A DNA stretch of 19,121 nucleotides from contig JAKSOY010000068.1 of assembly GCA_024405255.1 (NCBI GenBank), positions 1 through 19,121 on the forward strand. Reading direction: 5' to 3'. The stretch is from Kiritimatiellia bacterium. Lineage in GTDB: Bacteria > Verrucomicrobiota > Kiritimatiellia > RFP12 > UBA1067. A program made the position numbers and the translations under genes. The notes beneath the pieces were generated by a model, which ran no database searches, had not been told where the DNA came from, and saw only the letters and a program-made list of their open reading frames with translations. Shown here piece by piece: positions 1 through 6,786 of the stretch (within the stretch, counting starts at the first letter, position 1; each line of letters begins with the position of its first letter).

Positions 1-1085
1 ACTACACGCTGCGTCTGCACCAGTTCGACGGGCTTGAGAAGGATACGGCCGCGCTGATCGATGATTGTTCATTCACCTACTGCGGCACGCATGCGCTGCC
101 GAAGGGACTCGCAACGCCGACGATCCATGTGACGGATCTGTTCCGTCCGCACGGCGACCCCGACGACCATTGGGACCTTGCCACGCAGTTTGCCCTTGCG
201 AAGATCGGCGTGATCGACCTGCGAGGCGTCATCGGCGACTACCCGCCCATTGCGGTACGCAAGCGCGTCATACAGCCGGACATCACGGCCGTTGCGCAGC
301 TGGACTGGATTACGGGCCTTGGCGTGGCGATGGGCGTGGGGCAGCCTGACTGGGGACAGCCGTTGCGTTCGGGCCTCGTGTTGTTGAAGCGTACGCTCGA
401 AGAGGCGCAGGTGCCCGTTGTCTTGCACGTCATCGGGTCGAGCAAGGATGTCGCTGAAGCGGGAACGCTGTGGCCCGAGCTCTTCAAGGCGAAGGTCAAG
501 GGCATCTATCTCAATGCCGGTGCGGCGGTGCAGACGAAGACGCTCGAATGGAATGTGAACCTCGATCCCAAACCGTATGCGACGATGTTCAAGCTGCCGT
601 GTCCGATCTACTGGATGCCGTGTTTCGACGTGGTCGGCAAGATGGGCGGCACGCACGGTACGTGGTGGAAGTTCCGCATGGCGCGCGCGTTCGAGCAGAT
701 GCGTCCGCCGGTGAAGAACTTCTTCAACGGCATGTTCGCGAAGCGCAACCCGTCCGACTGGCTCACCTTCCTCGATGAACCCGTCGACCAGGCGGCGCTC
801 GACAAGACGGGCAAGCAGCTGCGCAACATGTGGTGCACGGCGGGCTTCCTGCACGCGGGCGGACTGACGGTGTGGAAGGACGGTACGATCGCGAAGCTCG
901 GCGAGGCGCCCGAGAAGGAAGTCTTCCGTTTCGTCCCCGTGACGGTGACCTGCCGCGACGACGGCCGCACCGCGTGGCAGCCGGCGGCGCAGGCCGGGAC
1001 GCGTTTCATCTTCGAAATCACAGACGAAAAGGCCTATCCGGAAGCCATGGCGAAGGCTCTCGCCGAGTTGATGTTTGCACTTTAG
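1..1085 (+). CDS. Nucleoside-hydrolase-like protein, 5' end cut by window
   Basis: The reading frame is open from the first bases (frame starting at base 3) and ends with TAG at 1083-1085. The visible part begins at the end of an N-terminal jelly-roll module (residues YTLRLHQFDGLEKD). It then continues as a domain resembling the inosine/uridine-preferring nucleoside hydrolase fold. The acidic motif HGDPDDHWDLATQFAL resembles the metal-binding D-x-DD-(x)n-LA motif of that family. An LHVIGSSKDVAEAG stretch resembles the family's G-x-T-N-L-A segment, and EWNVNLDPKPYATMF resembles its E-F-N-x-x-x-D-P-x-A-A segment. It aligns without gaps over all 1085 bases with the complete gene at 6787-8361 and is clearly a paralogue. 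The stop codon overlaps that of the convergent regulator. Hydrolase activity is inferred, because the acidic motif is stretched relative to classical enzymes. The start lies outside the window. Confidence 0.75.
   Translation, partial: YTLRLHQFDGLEKDTAALIDDCSFTYCGTHALPKGLATPTIHVTDLFRPHGDPDDHWDLATQFALAKIGVIDLRGVIGDYPPIAVRKRVIQPDITAVAQLDWITGLGVAMGVGQPDWGQPLRSGLVLLKRTLEEAQVPVVLHVIGSSKDVAEAGTLWPELFKAKVKGIYLNAGAAVQTKTLEWNVNLDPKPYATMFKLPCPIYWMPCFDVVGKMGGTHGTWWKFRMARAFEQMRPPVKNFFNGMFAKRNPSDWLTFLDEPVDQAALDKTGKQLRNMWCTAGFLHAGGLTVWKDGTIAKLGEAPEKEVFRFVPVTVTCRDDGRTAWQPAAQAGTRFIFEITDEKAYPEAMAKALAELMFAL
573..1024 (+). repeat. Perfect direct repeat, copy 1 (452 bp)
   Basis: By base-by-base comparison this block is identical to 7849-8300. 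The homologous alignment continues ungapped on both sides. My hand count gives about 71 differences in 56-572 and about 11 in 1025-1085, against none in this block. The sharp change suggests recent gene conversion or recombination between the paralogues. A collapsed-repeat assembly error is the main alternative. Confidence 0.95.
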
Positions 1086-2260
1086 GACTTCCCATGTCCC
1101 CCAACGGTTGTCCTGCCGTCATGTTTCCCCCCATTTTTCATTCGGCAGGTATGACCTGTTTCGGTTTTATAGAAAACTGAAAAGGCGGCGGCGGATTTGT
1201 AGCCGCAGAAGTTGGCGACGGCGTCGAGTTTCATTTGGGGTTGCTGAAGGAGCTGCTGGGCTTTTTCCAGGCGAACGGCGCGAATGGCGGCGAGGATGGA
1301 TTGTCCTGTGACAGACCTGAATTTGATTTCCGCCATCCGGCGCGACTGGGGGAAAAGCTTGAGCACATCTCGTGCGGTGAGGCCGTTGCATGCTTCGCGG
1401 CGAATGAGTTCTAGTGCGCGCTCAACGACTCTGAACGTCACGTCGAGGCGTAGCGACGAGGCGCGGCGGATGAGCTTGACCGGCTGGTAGACGGTTTGAA
1501 TGGGCATGTGCTGCGGATCGGCCATCAGCGTGGCCAGTGTTTCGGCGGCAAGGCGTCCTGCCTGCGGCAGATTGACGTCGACGCTTGAAAGGGTGGGGGT
1601 GGCGTTTTCGCAGACATCTTCGTCATTGTTGTTGGAGACAACGATGACATCCCGGGGTACAACGAGTTGCGCCAGTCGGCAGGCCTCGAGAACATCGACG
1701 CCGACGGGGTCGCATACGGTGAAAACACCGACGGGATGAGGAAGCCCTTTGAGCCAATGTGCAAGTGCGGCGAGTCGTCTGCGGCGATTGCGGTTTTTCA
1801 ATGACGGAAAAATCGAAAACGACTTACCGTTGAAGGACATGATGTCCGTGAAGGCATTTTCGTATTCATCACTCCAGGCAGCGGGTTCGTGCCAAGGTAC
1901 AAAAGCCGAGTGGCGCAAGTTGAGTTGAAGCAGTTCTCGCAACGCGAGTTCGGTCGCCGCGCGTGCATCGAGGCAAACGAAGGAGTCCGTTGTCTTGAGG
2001 TTGGTGAGGGGTCTGCCCAAATAGACGACAGGTCTGGGACCGAACACCGACGAGGGAAGATTGTTCGCCGTTGCAATGCAGCTGACGGTTACGCCATCAG
2101 GTTTCCAGAAGCCGATGATCCTTTGGACTTCGGCTGCCGTCCGGACGGGTCCGACCATCTGAACGTTCCAACCCCGTTCCTTCGCGACGGCGCTGAATCC
2201 CGCGAGTTTATGTCGTTCTGCCGATGAGTCGGGGCATTTGAAGAGAACAATCGTTTTCAT
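1082..2260 (-). CDS. XylR-like regulator (LacI-type sensor + AraC HTH)
   Basis: Cytoplasmic sugar-responsive transcription factor of 392 residues from the ATG at 2260. Roughly residues 1-270 look like a LacI/periplasmic-binding-protein sensor: MKTIVLFKCPDSS start, KPDGVTV, a GVFTVCDPVGVDVLEAC segment, and VPRDVIVVSNNNDE followed by LSSVDVNLPQAGRLAAETL. The last about 110 residues are an AraC-type double helix-turn-helix (LTARDVLKLFPQSRR, then LDAVANFCGYKSAAAFSVFYKTETG). This is the architecture of E. coli XylR. A TTG at 2296 would extend the frame, but that TTG serves better as the -35 box, so I chose 2260. After the HTH the expected short end is replaced by an unconserved tail of about 20 residues, and the stop overlaps the stop of the convergent hydrolase-like gene. 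It is divergent from the giant beta-helical gene, a plausible target along with itself. The ligand is not identifiable; ribose or a nucleoside is a guess from the neighbourhood. Confidence 0.85.
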   Translation of the reverse strand: MKTIVLFKCPDSSAERHKLAGFSAVAKERGWNVQMVGPVRTAAEVQRIIGFWKPDGVTVSCIATANNLPSSVFGPRPVVYLGRPLTNLKTTDSFVCLDARAATELALRELLQLNLRHSAFVPWHEPAAWSDEYENAFTDIMSFNGKSFSIFPSLKNRNRRRRLAALAHWLKGLPHPVGVFTVCDPVGVDVLEACRLAQLVVPRDVIVVSNNNDEDVCENATPTLSSVDVNLPQAGRLAAETLATLMADPQHMPIQTVYQPVKLIRRASSLRLDVTFRVVERALELIRREACNGLTARDVLKLFPQSRRMAEIKFRSVTGQSILAAIRAVRLEKAQQLLQQPQMKLDAVANFCGYKSAAAFSVFYKTETGHTCRMKNGGKHDGRTTVGGHGKS

Positions 2261-2267
2261 GGCTTCA

Positions 2268-2296
2268 AGTATAGCAGGATTTTCAATGTTGCGCAA
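2268..2296 (-). promoter_or_regulatory. Sigma-70-like promoter of the regulator, apparently leaderless
   Basis: On the - strand a TTGCGC (-35, 2291-2296) and a TATACT (-10, 2268-2273) are separated by exactly 17 bp. Only 7 bases separate the -10 box from the ATG at 2260, so the predicted transcript starts at or within a base of the start codon. No strong Shine-Dalgarno sequence precedes that ATG. Confidence 0.55.
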
Positions 2297-2327
2297 ATGA
2301 TAAATATTATTTTACGCAAATCATAAT
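2291..2327. promoter_or_regulatory. Candidate operator: direct repeat in the divergent promoter region
   Basis: Two 14-bp half-sites, GCGCAAATGATAAA (2291-2304) and ACGCAAATCATAAT (2314-2327), match at 11 of 14 positions and start 23 bp apart, close to two helical turns. Direct repeats of this kind are what AraC/XylR-type proteins normally bind. Half-site 1 covers the regulator's own -35 box. Half-site 2 abuts the poorly conserved -35 region of the rightward promoter. This geometry would suit autorepression together with class-II-like activation. Binding by the neighbouring regulator is inferred. Confidence 0.45.
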
Positions 2328-2370
2328 CATCTCTTCTGTCTTCATAGTATAATAGCATTCGTTGGAATGC
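2325..2370 (+). promoter_or_regulatory. Promoter and 5' hairpin of the beta-helix gene
   Basis: A perfect TATAAT lies at 2348-2353. The -35 position, 17 bp upstream (2325-2330, AATCAT), does not match the consensus. This fits an activator-dependent promoter overlapped by half-site 2. The predicted start near 2360 falls in a perfect 6-bp inverted repeat, GCATTC-GTTG-GAATGC (2355-2370). Depending on the exact start, it could fold at the very 5' end of the mRNA or act as a protein site. Confidence 0.5.
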
Positions 2371-2420
2371 AGCAAAGTTTCTTCAGGCGAGAGAGTAGAA
2401 CGAACAATCGGAGAATTCAG

Positions 2421-5400
2421 ATGAAAAGTTGGCACATCGTTTTTTCTGTGTGCACGGTGACTGCGTGCGTGTGGGCGGCGGGTGAGAACCTGCTCGTCAA
2501 TCCGGGGTTTGAAGAGTCGTCCTGTCCGTCGAGTTCCAACAATGGGGCTTGGGGCTGGTACAAGGACGGTGCCATTGCGACGCCGGGCTGGCGGGGTGGC
2601 GGCAATGCCGGTATCGCCAAAGCGGGAAATACGACCTGGCTGCCCATGGGCACAGGAACCTGGACGGCCTATATCCAGCGCTACAAACCCTGGGGGGCCG
2701 GACTCAACAGCTACATCGAGCAGACCGTGCACATCGCCCAGTTCGGCATTTACGAGTTTTCGTTTTCTTCGGCGTTGCGTACAAAATACACGGCGTGCCA
2801 GATCGGGTTCAGCGTGAACGACGGCACGACGACGACCGAATACGATCCTGTCACCTGTTCAAATCAGACATTTGTCCGCCACACCTATCGGGTGACGCTT
2901 GAAGCCAACCGCGACTACACTTTTCGTTTGCACGGATTCGACTCGGACATTAACGATACGACGGCAATGGTCGACGACTGCGAGCTCGTCTATCTGGGCG
3001 ATCCCTCCACGCCGTTCACGGCGACTTGGACGGGTGCGAAAGGCACGGTGGACCTGCTTGACGGCGGCAATTGGGACTGCTACGACTTCTTGGGCGAGAA
3101 GATGGACAGTACCGTTATTCCGCTTTCTGGAACAACATCGGTGACGATCCCTGAAACGAGCAATTTCACTTGCCCGGCCGGCGCGACGAACATCTGGCGT
3201 GAAATCGTTTTCGACGGAACCCGTCTTCAGGCGTCAAACGATCTGTCGGGTCTCGAATTCCAGCGTGCCAAGGGCACGCTTGACTTGAATGGGCGCGGGC
3301 TTGTTCTGACTGAAGCGGCCGGCATTGCCTATTCGCATGAACTGACGGTGGAGAACAGTACCGCCGGCGAACCTGTGGTGGTACGCTTTGCCATCGGCGC
3401 GGGCGCGGTGGTGACGAACAACGCGCTCGCCGTCCGCGGGAATGTCGTCCTCGCCAAGGATGGTGCGGGTGACTTGCAGTGGGGTGGTACGGCGTGCGTC
3501 GCAAGCGAAGTGCCGATTGCGATTACGGACGGATCTTTCCGCCTCGGCGAGAATATGGCGGTCGACATCTTTGGCAGCAGCGGAACTTTGACGGTGAGCG
3601 GCACGGGGCAGCTTGACGTGAACGGACAGAACAGAAGCTCGCCGCTCGTGGGTCGGGAAATCCGTTTTGAAGGCGAGGGCCCCGATGGGTCGGGTGCGAT
3701 CGTCAATCGTCCATTGGTTGAAACGTCGGGCAGCGTTTGGAATGTGCTGACGATGACGGGAGACGCCACGTGGGGTGGCGCCGGCCGGCTTGAAGTTCGA
3801 TCGGCTAGACTTATGGGCGAGGACTACGTCCTGACCATCAAGAACGACAACGTGGTCGCCCTGTGCGGGAGCAATTCCTATTTGCGCGTCAAGAAGCTGC
3901 TCCTCACGGACGGGGGCGTGTATGCGCCGTGCTATGATACTGCCGGAAGTCCGAACACACAGGAGATCCCCGAGGGCATCGTGTTGACAAACGGCGGCAA
4001 ATATGAGCCGTGGGCCAATACGGGGTTGATGTTCGACCTGAACCCGCCGCTTGTGGTCGGCGAAGGCGGCGGTTTGATCGGAGGTTTTATTCATCCTGGT
4101 TCAACGGCGACTCGTGCCGAATACTACCAGCACGGTCGCGTGTTGGTGTGTGCGGGCTCGAATCTTGAGTTCGGTTATCGCGGTGGCTGGTATGATGCGA
4201 TCACAAATGAAGTCGGCGCGACGATTAGCATCACGAACACGTCGGCGATTGTACGCGTCGTGGGCGTCTTTGCGAATGCCGGTACGGTCGTACAGGCCGC
4301 CGGCGAACTTTCACTGGGTTCTCCAACGACGGCAACGCAAGGGTGTGCCTTGACGAATGACGGATCCATCCGTACGACCGGCGGCACGTTCTTGTTCAAT
4401 GCGGCGAGTACGCTCTGCGGTTCGGGCTCTCTTGAACTCGCCGGTGCGCAGGCTACACTGGCTGGTTCGTTTGCGGGCTATTCGGGCACCGTACGTATCG
4501 CCGGAGGCAAGGTGTCGCTGGCCCAGCCGGACACGCTGACATCGACATTGATTTTCGTCGATGGCCAGGTGACGACGGACCTTTCGTCCTTCCGCGGCAC
4601 GGCGGTCTTCGACCTTTCGGCGAAGGCGGGGCTCTTTGACATTGCGGGTCTCGGCTGGACGACGTTGAAGGACATTCCCGTCACGGTGAACCTCGCCGGT
4701 CGTACGGTGGCGTTCGGTGAAAAGCTGCTTGCGTGGCGTTCGGATGAGCAGCCCGCCGTGACGTTTGTGGCCGATGCCGAGACGGCTGCTGCGGGCGTTC
4801 CGCTTGTGGCGACGCCGACGGGACTCTTCTACGGCGCCGATCCGGCTTCGACGATCGTCGATCAGGCACGTTGGACCGGCGCCGCGAATGATGGCGATTG
4901 GACGAATCCGCAGAACTGGTCCTGCTTGAATGCCGCCGGTGCGACGATTGTGGACGGTCTGCCCGGCGCGGCGGCGACGGTGTTTTTGGCAAACGGAGTG
5001 AAACTGGATATCCCGTCGGGACATCCGTTCGTGTGTGCGCGCCTTGAATTGACGGATTGTGCGCTCACGGCGGATTGCGACTGGCGCGGGCTCGACCTCA
5101 ATGCGATTCCGGTTGGTACCGTGTTGGACCTGCGTGGGCATAAGCTGCTGCTTGCGCGCGACAGCACGGCACTTGCGACATCCTTTACAGTGACGGATAC
5201 GCAGACGGCCAACTACATCAAGAACGGCAGTTTCGAAGAGCAGACTGCCATTTCCGCCAACAGCGGAAACTGGGGACGGTCGGGGCAGGTGACGACCGCC
5301 TACTGGATTTTCGGCAATCAGGGCGGCGGGCTTTCGCGTTCGGTCGCGACGTGGACGACAAATGTCCGCGATGGTTCCTATTATGGCATCCTGCAAGTGT

Positions 5401-6719
5401 GGGATTCGATGGGCACGGCGAAGGAGACGTGGATCGCGCAGCGGGTCACGGTGCCGTCTGACGGACTCTACCGGCTGTCGTTCGCCAACCTGTCGCGCCC
5501 GCAATATTCAAAAGTATTGCAGATTCAAGTCCAGGTGGATGGCGTGGACAAAGCGCTGATCGCACCTCCCAGCAGTTCGGCATGGGACGAAATGGTGTGT
5601 TGGCTCAACCTGGCGGCGGGTGAACACGAGATCCGTTTCGTCGGCGTGCGGCCGGCGACGAGCGGCGATTACGCGGCATTCATCGACCAGGTGGCGTTGA
5701 CGCGGGCGACGGATGCGGGCGAATTGCACCTCGACGTACCGGCAGGGGCGAATTTCGTCAATGACAAGATCGTTCTCACGGGGAAGCTTCGTCTTGTCAA
5801 AGACGGCGCGGGCACGTTGACGGTTGCGCGGAACAACCAGGGCTACACGGGAGGAACCGAAATCGCCGGGGGCACGATCGTGATGGCGGGCGCGCCGGCG
5901 AATTGGCCGTTGGGCGGGAATGGCATCAAACGTGCCGGGGCGGCGCTCGTCAAATTGGATCCCGAGACGATGCTGGACCTGAACGGCAAGACGGGTTGGG
6001 GCTACACGACGATTGATTTTGCGGGCGGCAAGGTGCGTGGCGCCACGACCCAGTTCAATGCCGACTGGCTCGTGACGGCGAATTCGGTGTTGGAGACGAC
6101 GGGTGCGATGACAGCCAATCTTTATACGGGTGTCAATTTGAATCAACAGACGTTGAAGATCGACATTGCCGTAGCCAAAACATTGACGGCCGACTGGAGC
6201 GGCCTGTCCAACGGACGGCTCGACATCGCCTCGGGCGGTACCTTCGCGGTATCGAAGGCGCTCGATGCGCGGACGGTCGATCTGCGTATGAATGCCGCGT
6301 TCAATTTGGCGGCGGCGCTGGACGTGCGAGACTACTTGGCCGTGTATAACGCGGATTACAACACGGGAACTGCGGCGTTGAACGTGTGGGGACGCTTCAC
6401 GCCCATGGTCGACTACTTCTATGGTTGCACGCTCCAGGATGGTGCGGTGCTCGATCTTTCCTGCCGTCAAGGCGTCTGGTCGACGACGTCCCGTTTTTCG
6501 AATGGCGTGAAGACGGTGTCGTTTGCCGACGAGGCGACGATTACGGTCGATCTGGGGACGCGTCAGATCGGAAAGGGTGGTCAGGTTGTCGCGTGGGATG
6601 CCGCACCGGCGAATCTCGCGGGACTGACATTCAAACTGGCGGCCTCTCGTCAGGGATGGCTGGAGGTCAAGCCGGATGGCATCTATTATCGGAGCGGAAT
6701 GGCGGTGATTGTCCGTTGA
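2421..6719 (+). CDS. Giant exported beta-helical protein with jelly-roll modules
   Basis: A 1432-residue secreted or surface protein. The ATG at 2421 is chosen because GGAG lies 7 bases upstream and a signal peptide follows (MKSWHIVFSVCTVTACVWA, likely cut before AGENLL); an earlier ATG at 2367 lacks both. Residues about 20-195 form a CBM4/9-like jelly roll beginning ENLLVNPGFEES. From about 200 comes a W-T-G...NW module, then a long beta-strand-rich repeat region. A second W-T-G...NW module (ARWTGAANDGDWTNPQNW) starts near 815. A second jelly roll (NYIKNGSFEEQ...AFIDQVALT) spans about 930-1095. An autotransporter-associated beta-strand repeat (KDGAGTLTVARNNQGYTGGT) begins near 1125. No C-terminal beta-barrel, PEP-CTERM or sortase-like signal is visible, so the anchoring route is unclear. 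The N-terminal module is shared with the next gene. The role is probably binding or adhesion at the cell surface; the substrate is unknown. Confidence 0.85.
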   Translation: MKSWHIVFSVCTVTACVWAAGENLLVNPGFEESSCPSSSNNGAWGWYKDGAIATPGWRGGGNAGIAKAGNTTWLPMGTGTWTAYIQRYKPWGAGLNSYIEQTVHIAQFGIYEFSFSSALRTKYTACQIGFSVNDGTTTTEYDPVTCSNQTFVRHTYRVTLEANRDYTFRLHGFDSDINDTTAMVDDCELVYLGDPSTPFTATWTGAKGTVDLLDGGNWDCYDFLGEKMDSTVIPLSGTTSVTIPETSNFTCPAGATNIWREIVFDGTRLQASNDLSGLEFQRAKGTLDLNGRGLVLTEAAGIAYSHELTVENSTAGEPVVVRFAIGAGAVVTNNALAVRGNVVLAKDGAGDLQWGGTACVASEVPIAITDGSFRLGENMAVDIFGSSGTLTVSGTGQLDVNGQNRSSPLVGREIRFEGEGPDGSGAIVNRPLVETSGSVWNVLTMTGDATWGGAGRLEVRSARLMGEDYVLTIKNDNVVALCGSNSYLRVKKLLLTDGGVYAPCYDTAGSPNTQEIPEGIVLTNGGKYEPWANTGLMFDLNPPLVVGEGGGLIGGFIHPGSTATRAEYYQHGRVLVCAGSNLEFGYRGGWYDAITNEVGATISITNTSAIVRVVGVFANAGTVVQAAGELSLGSPTTATQGCALTNDGSIRTTGGTFLFNAASTLCGSGSLELAGAQATLAGSFAGYSGTVRIAGGKVSLAQPDTLTSTLIFVDGQVTTDLSSFRGTAVFDLSAKAGLFDIAGLGWTTLKDIPVTVNLAGRTVAFGEKLLAWRSDEQPAVTFVADAETAAAGVPLVATPTGLFYGADPASTIVDQARWTGAANDGDWTNPQNWSCLNAAGATIVDGLPGAAATVFLANGVKLDIPSGHPFVCARLELTDCALTADCDWRGLDLNAIPVGTVLDLRGHKLLLARDSTALATSFTVTDTQTANYIKNGSFEEQTAISANSGNWGRSGQVTTAYWIFGNQGGGLSRSVATWTTNVRDGSYYGILQVWDSMGTAKETWIAQRVTVPSDGLYRLSFANLSRPQYSKVLQIQVQVDGVDKALIAPPSSSAWDEMVCWLNLAAGEHEIRFVGVRPATSGDYAAFIDQVALTRATDAGELHLDVPAGANFVNDKIVLTGKLRLVKDGAGTLTVARNNQGYTGGTEIAGGTIVMAGAPANWPLGGNGIKRAGAALVKLDPETMLDLNGKTGWGYTTIDFAGGKVRGATTQFNADWLVTANSVLETTGAMTANLYTGVNLNQQTLKIDIAVAKTLTADWSGLSNGRLDIASGGTFAVSKALDARTVDLRMNAAFNLAAALDVRDYLAVYNADYNTGTAALNVWGRFTPMVDYFYGCTLQDGAVLDLSCRQGVWSTTSRFSNGVKTVSFADEATITVDLGTRQIGKGGQVVAWDAAPANLAGLTFKLAASRQGWLEVKPDGIYYRSGMAVIVR

Positions 6720-6786
6720 CCCTCTCGGACGGCGGCCCTCGACTTTGCCATGCGACCAAGAATTTGATACGAAAGGAAATCGAGAA

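Noticed and set aside
1112..1149. Rho-independent terminator after the truncated hydrolase-like gene
   Set aside because: The stem is only 7 bp with a 24-base loop and no U-run, and it lies inside the convergent regulator gene; kept only as a remark.
2261..2296. Extended start of the regulator at TTG 2296
   Set aside because: That TTG is part of a good -35 box and the extra 12 residues contain the -10 sequence; ATG 2260 starts the sensor fold correctly.
2367..2420. Upstream ATG at 2367 for the giant protein
   Set aside because: It lies in the promoter-proximal hairpin, lacks a ribosome site and would bury the signal peptide.
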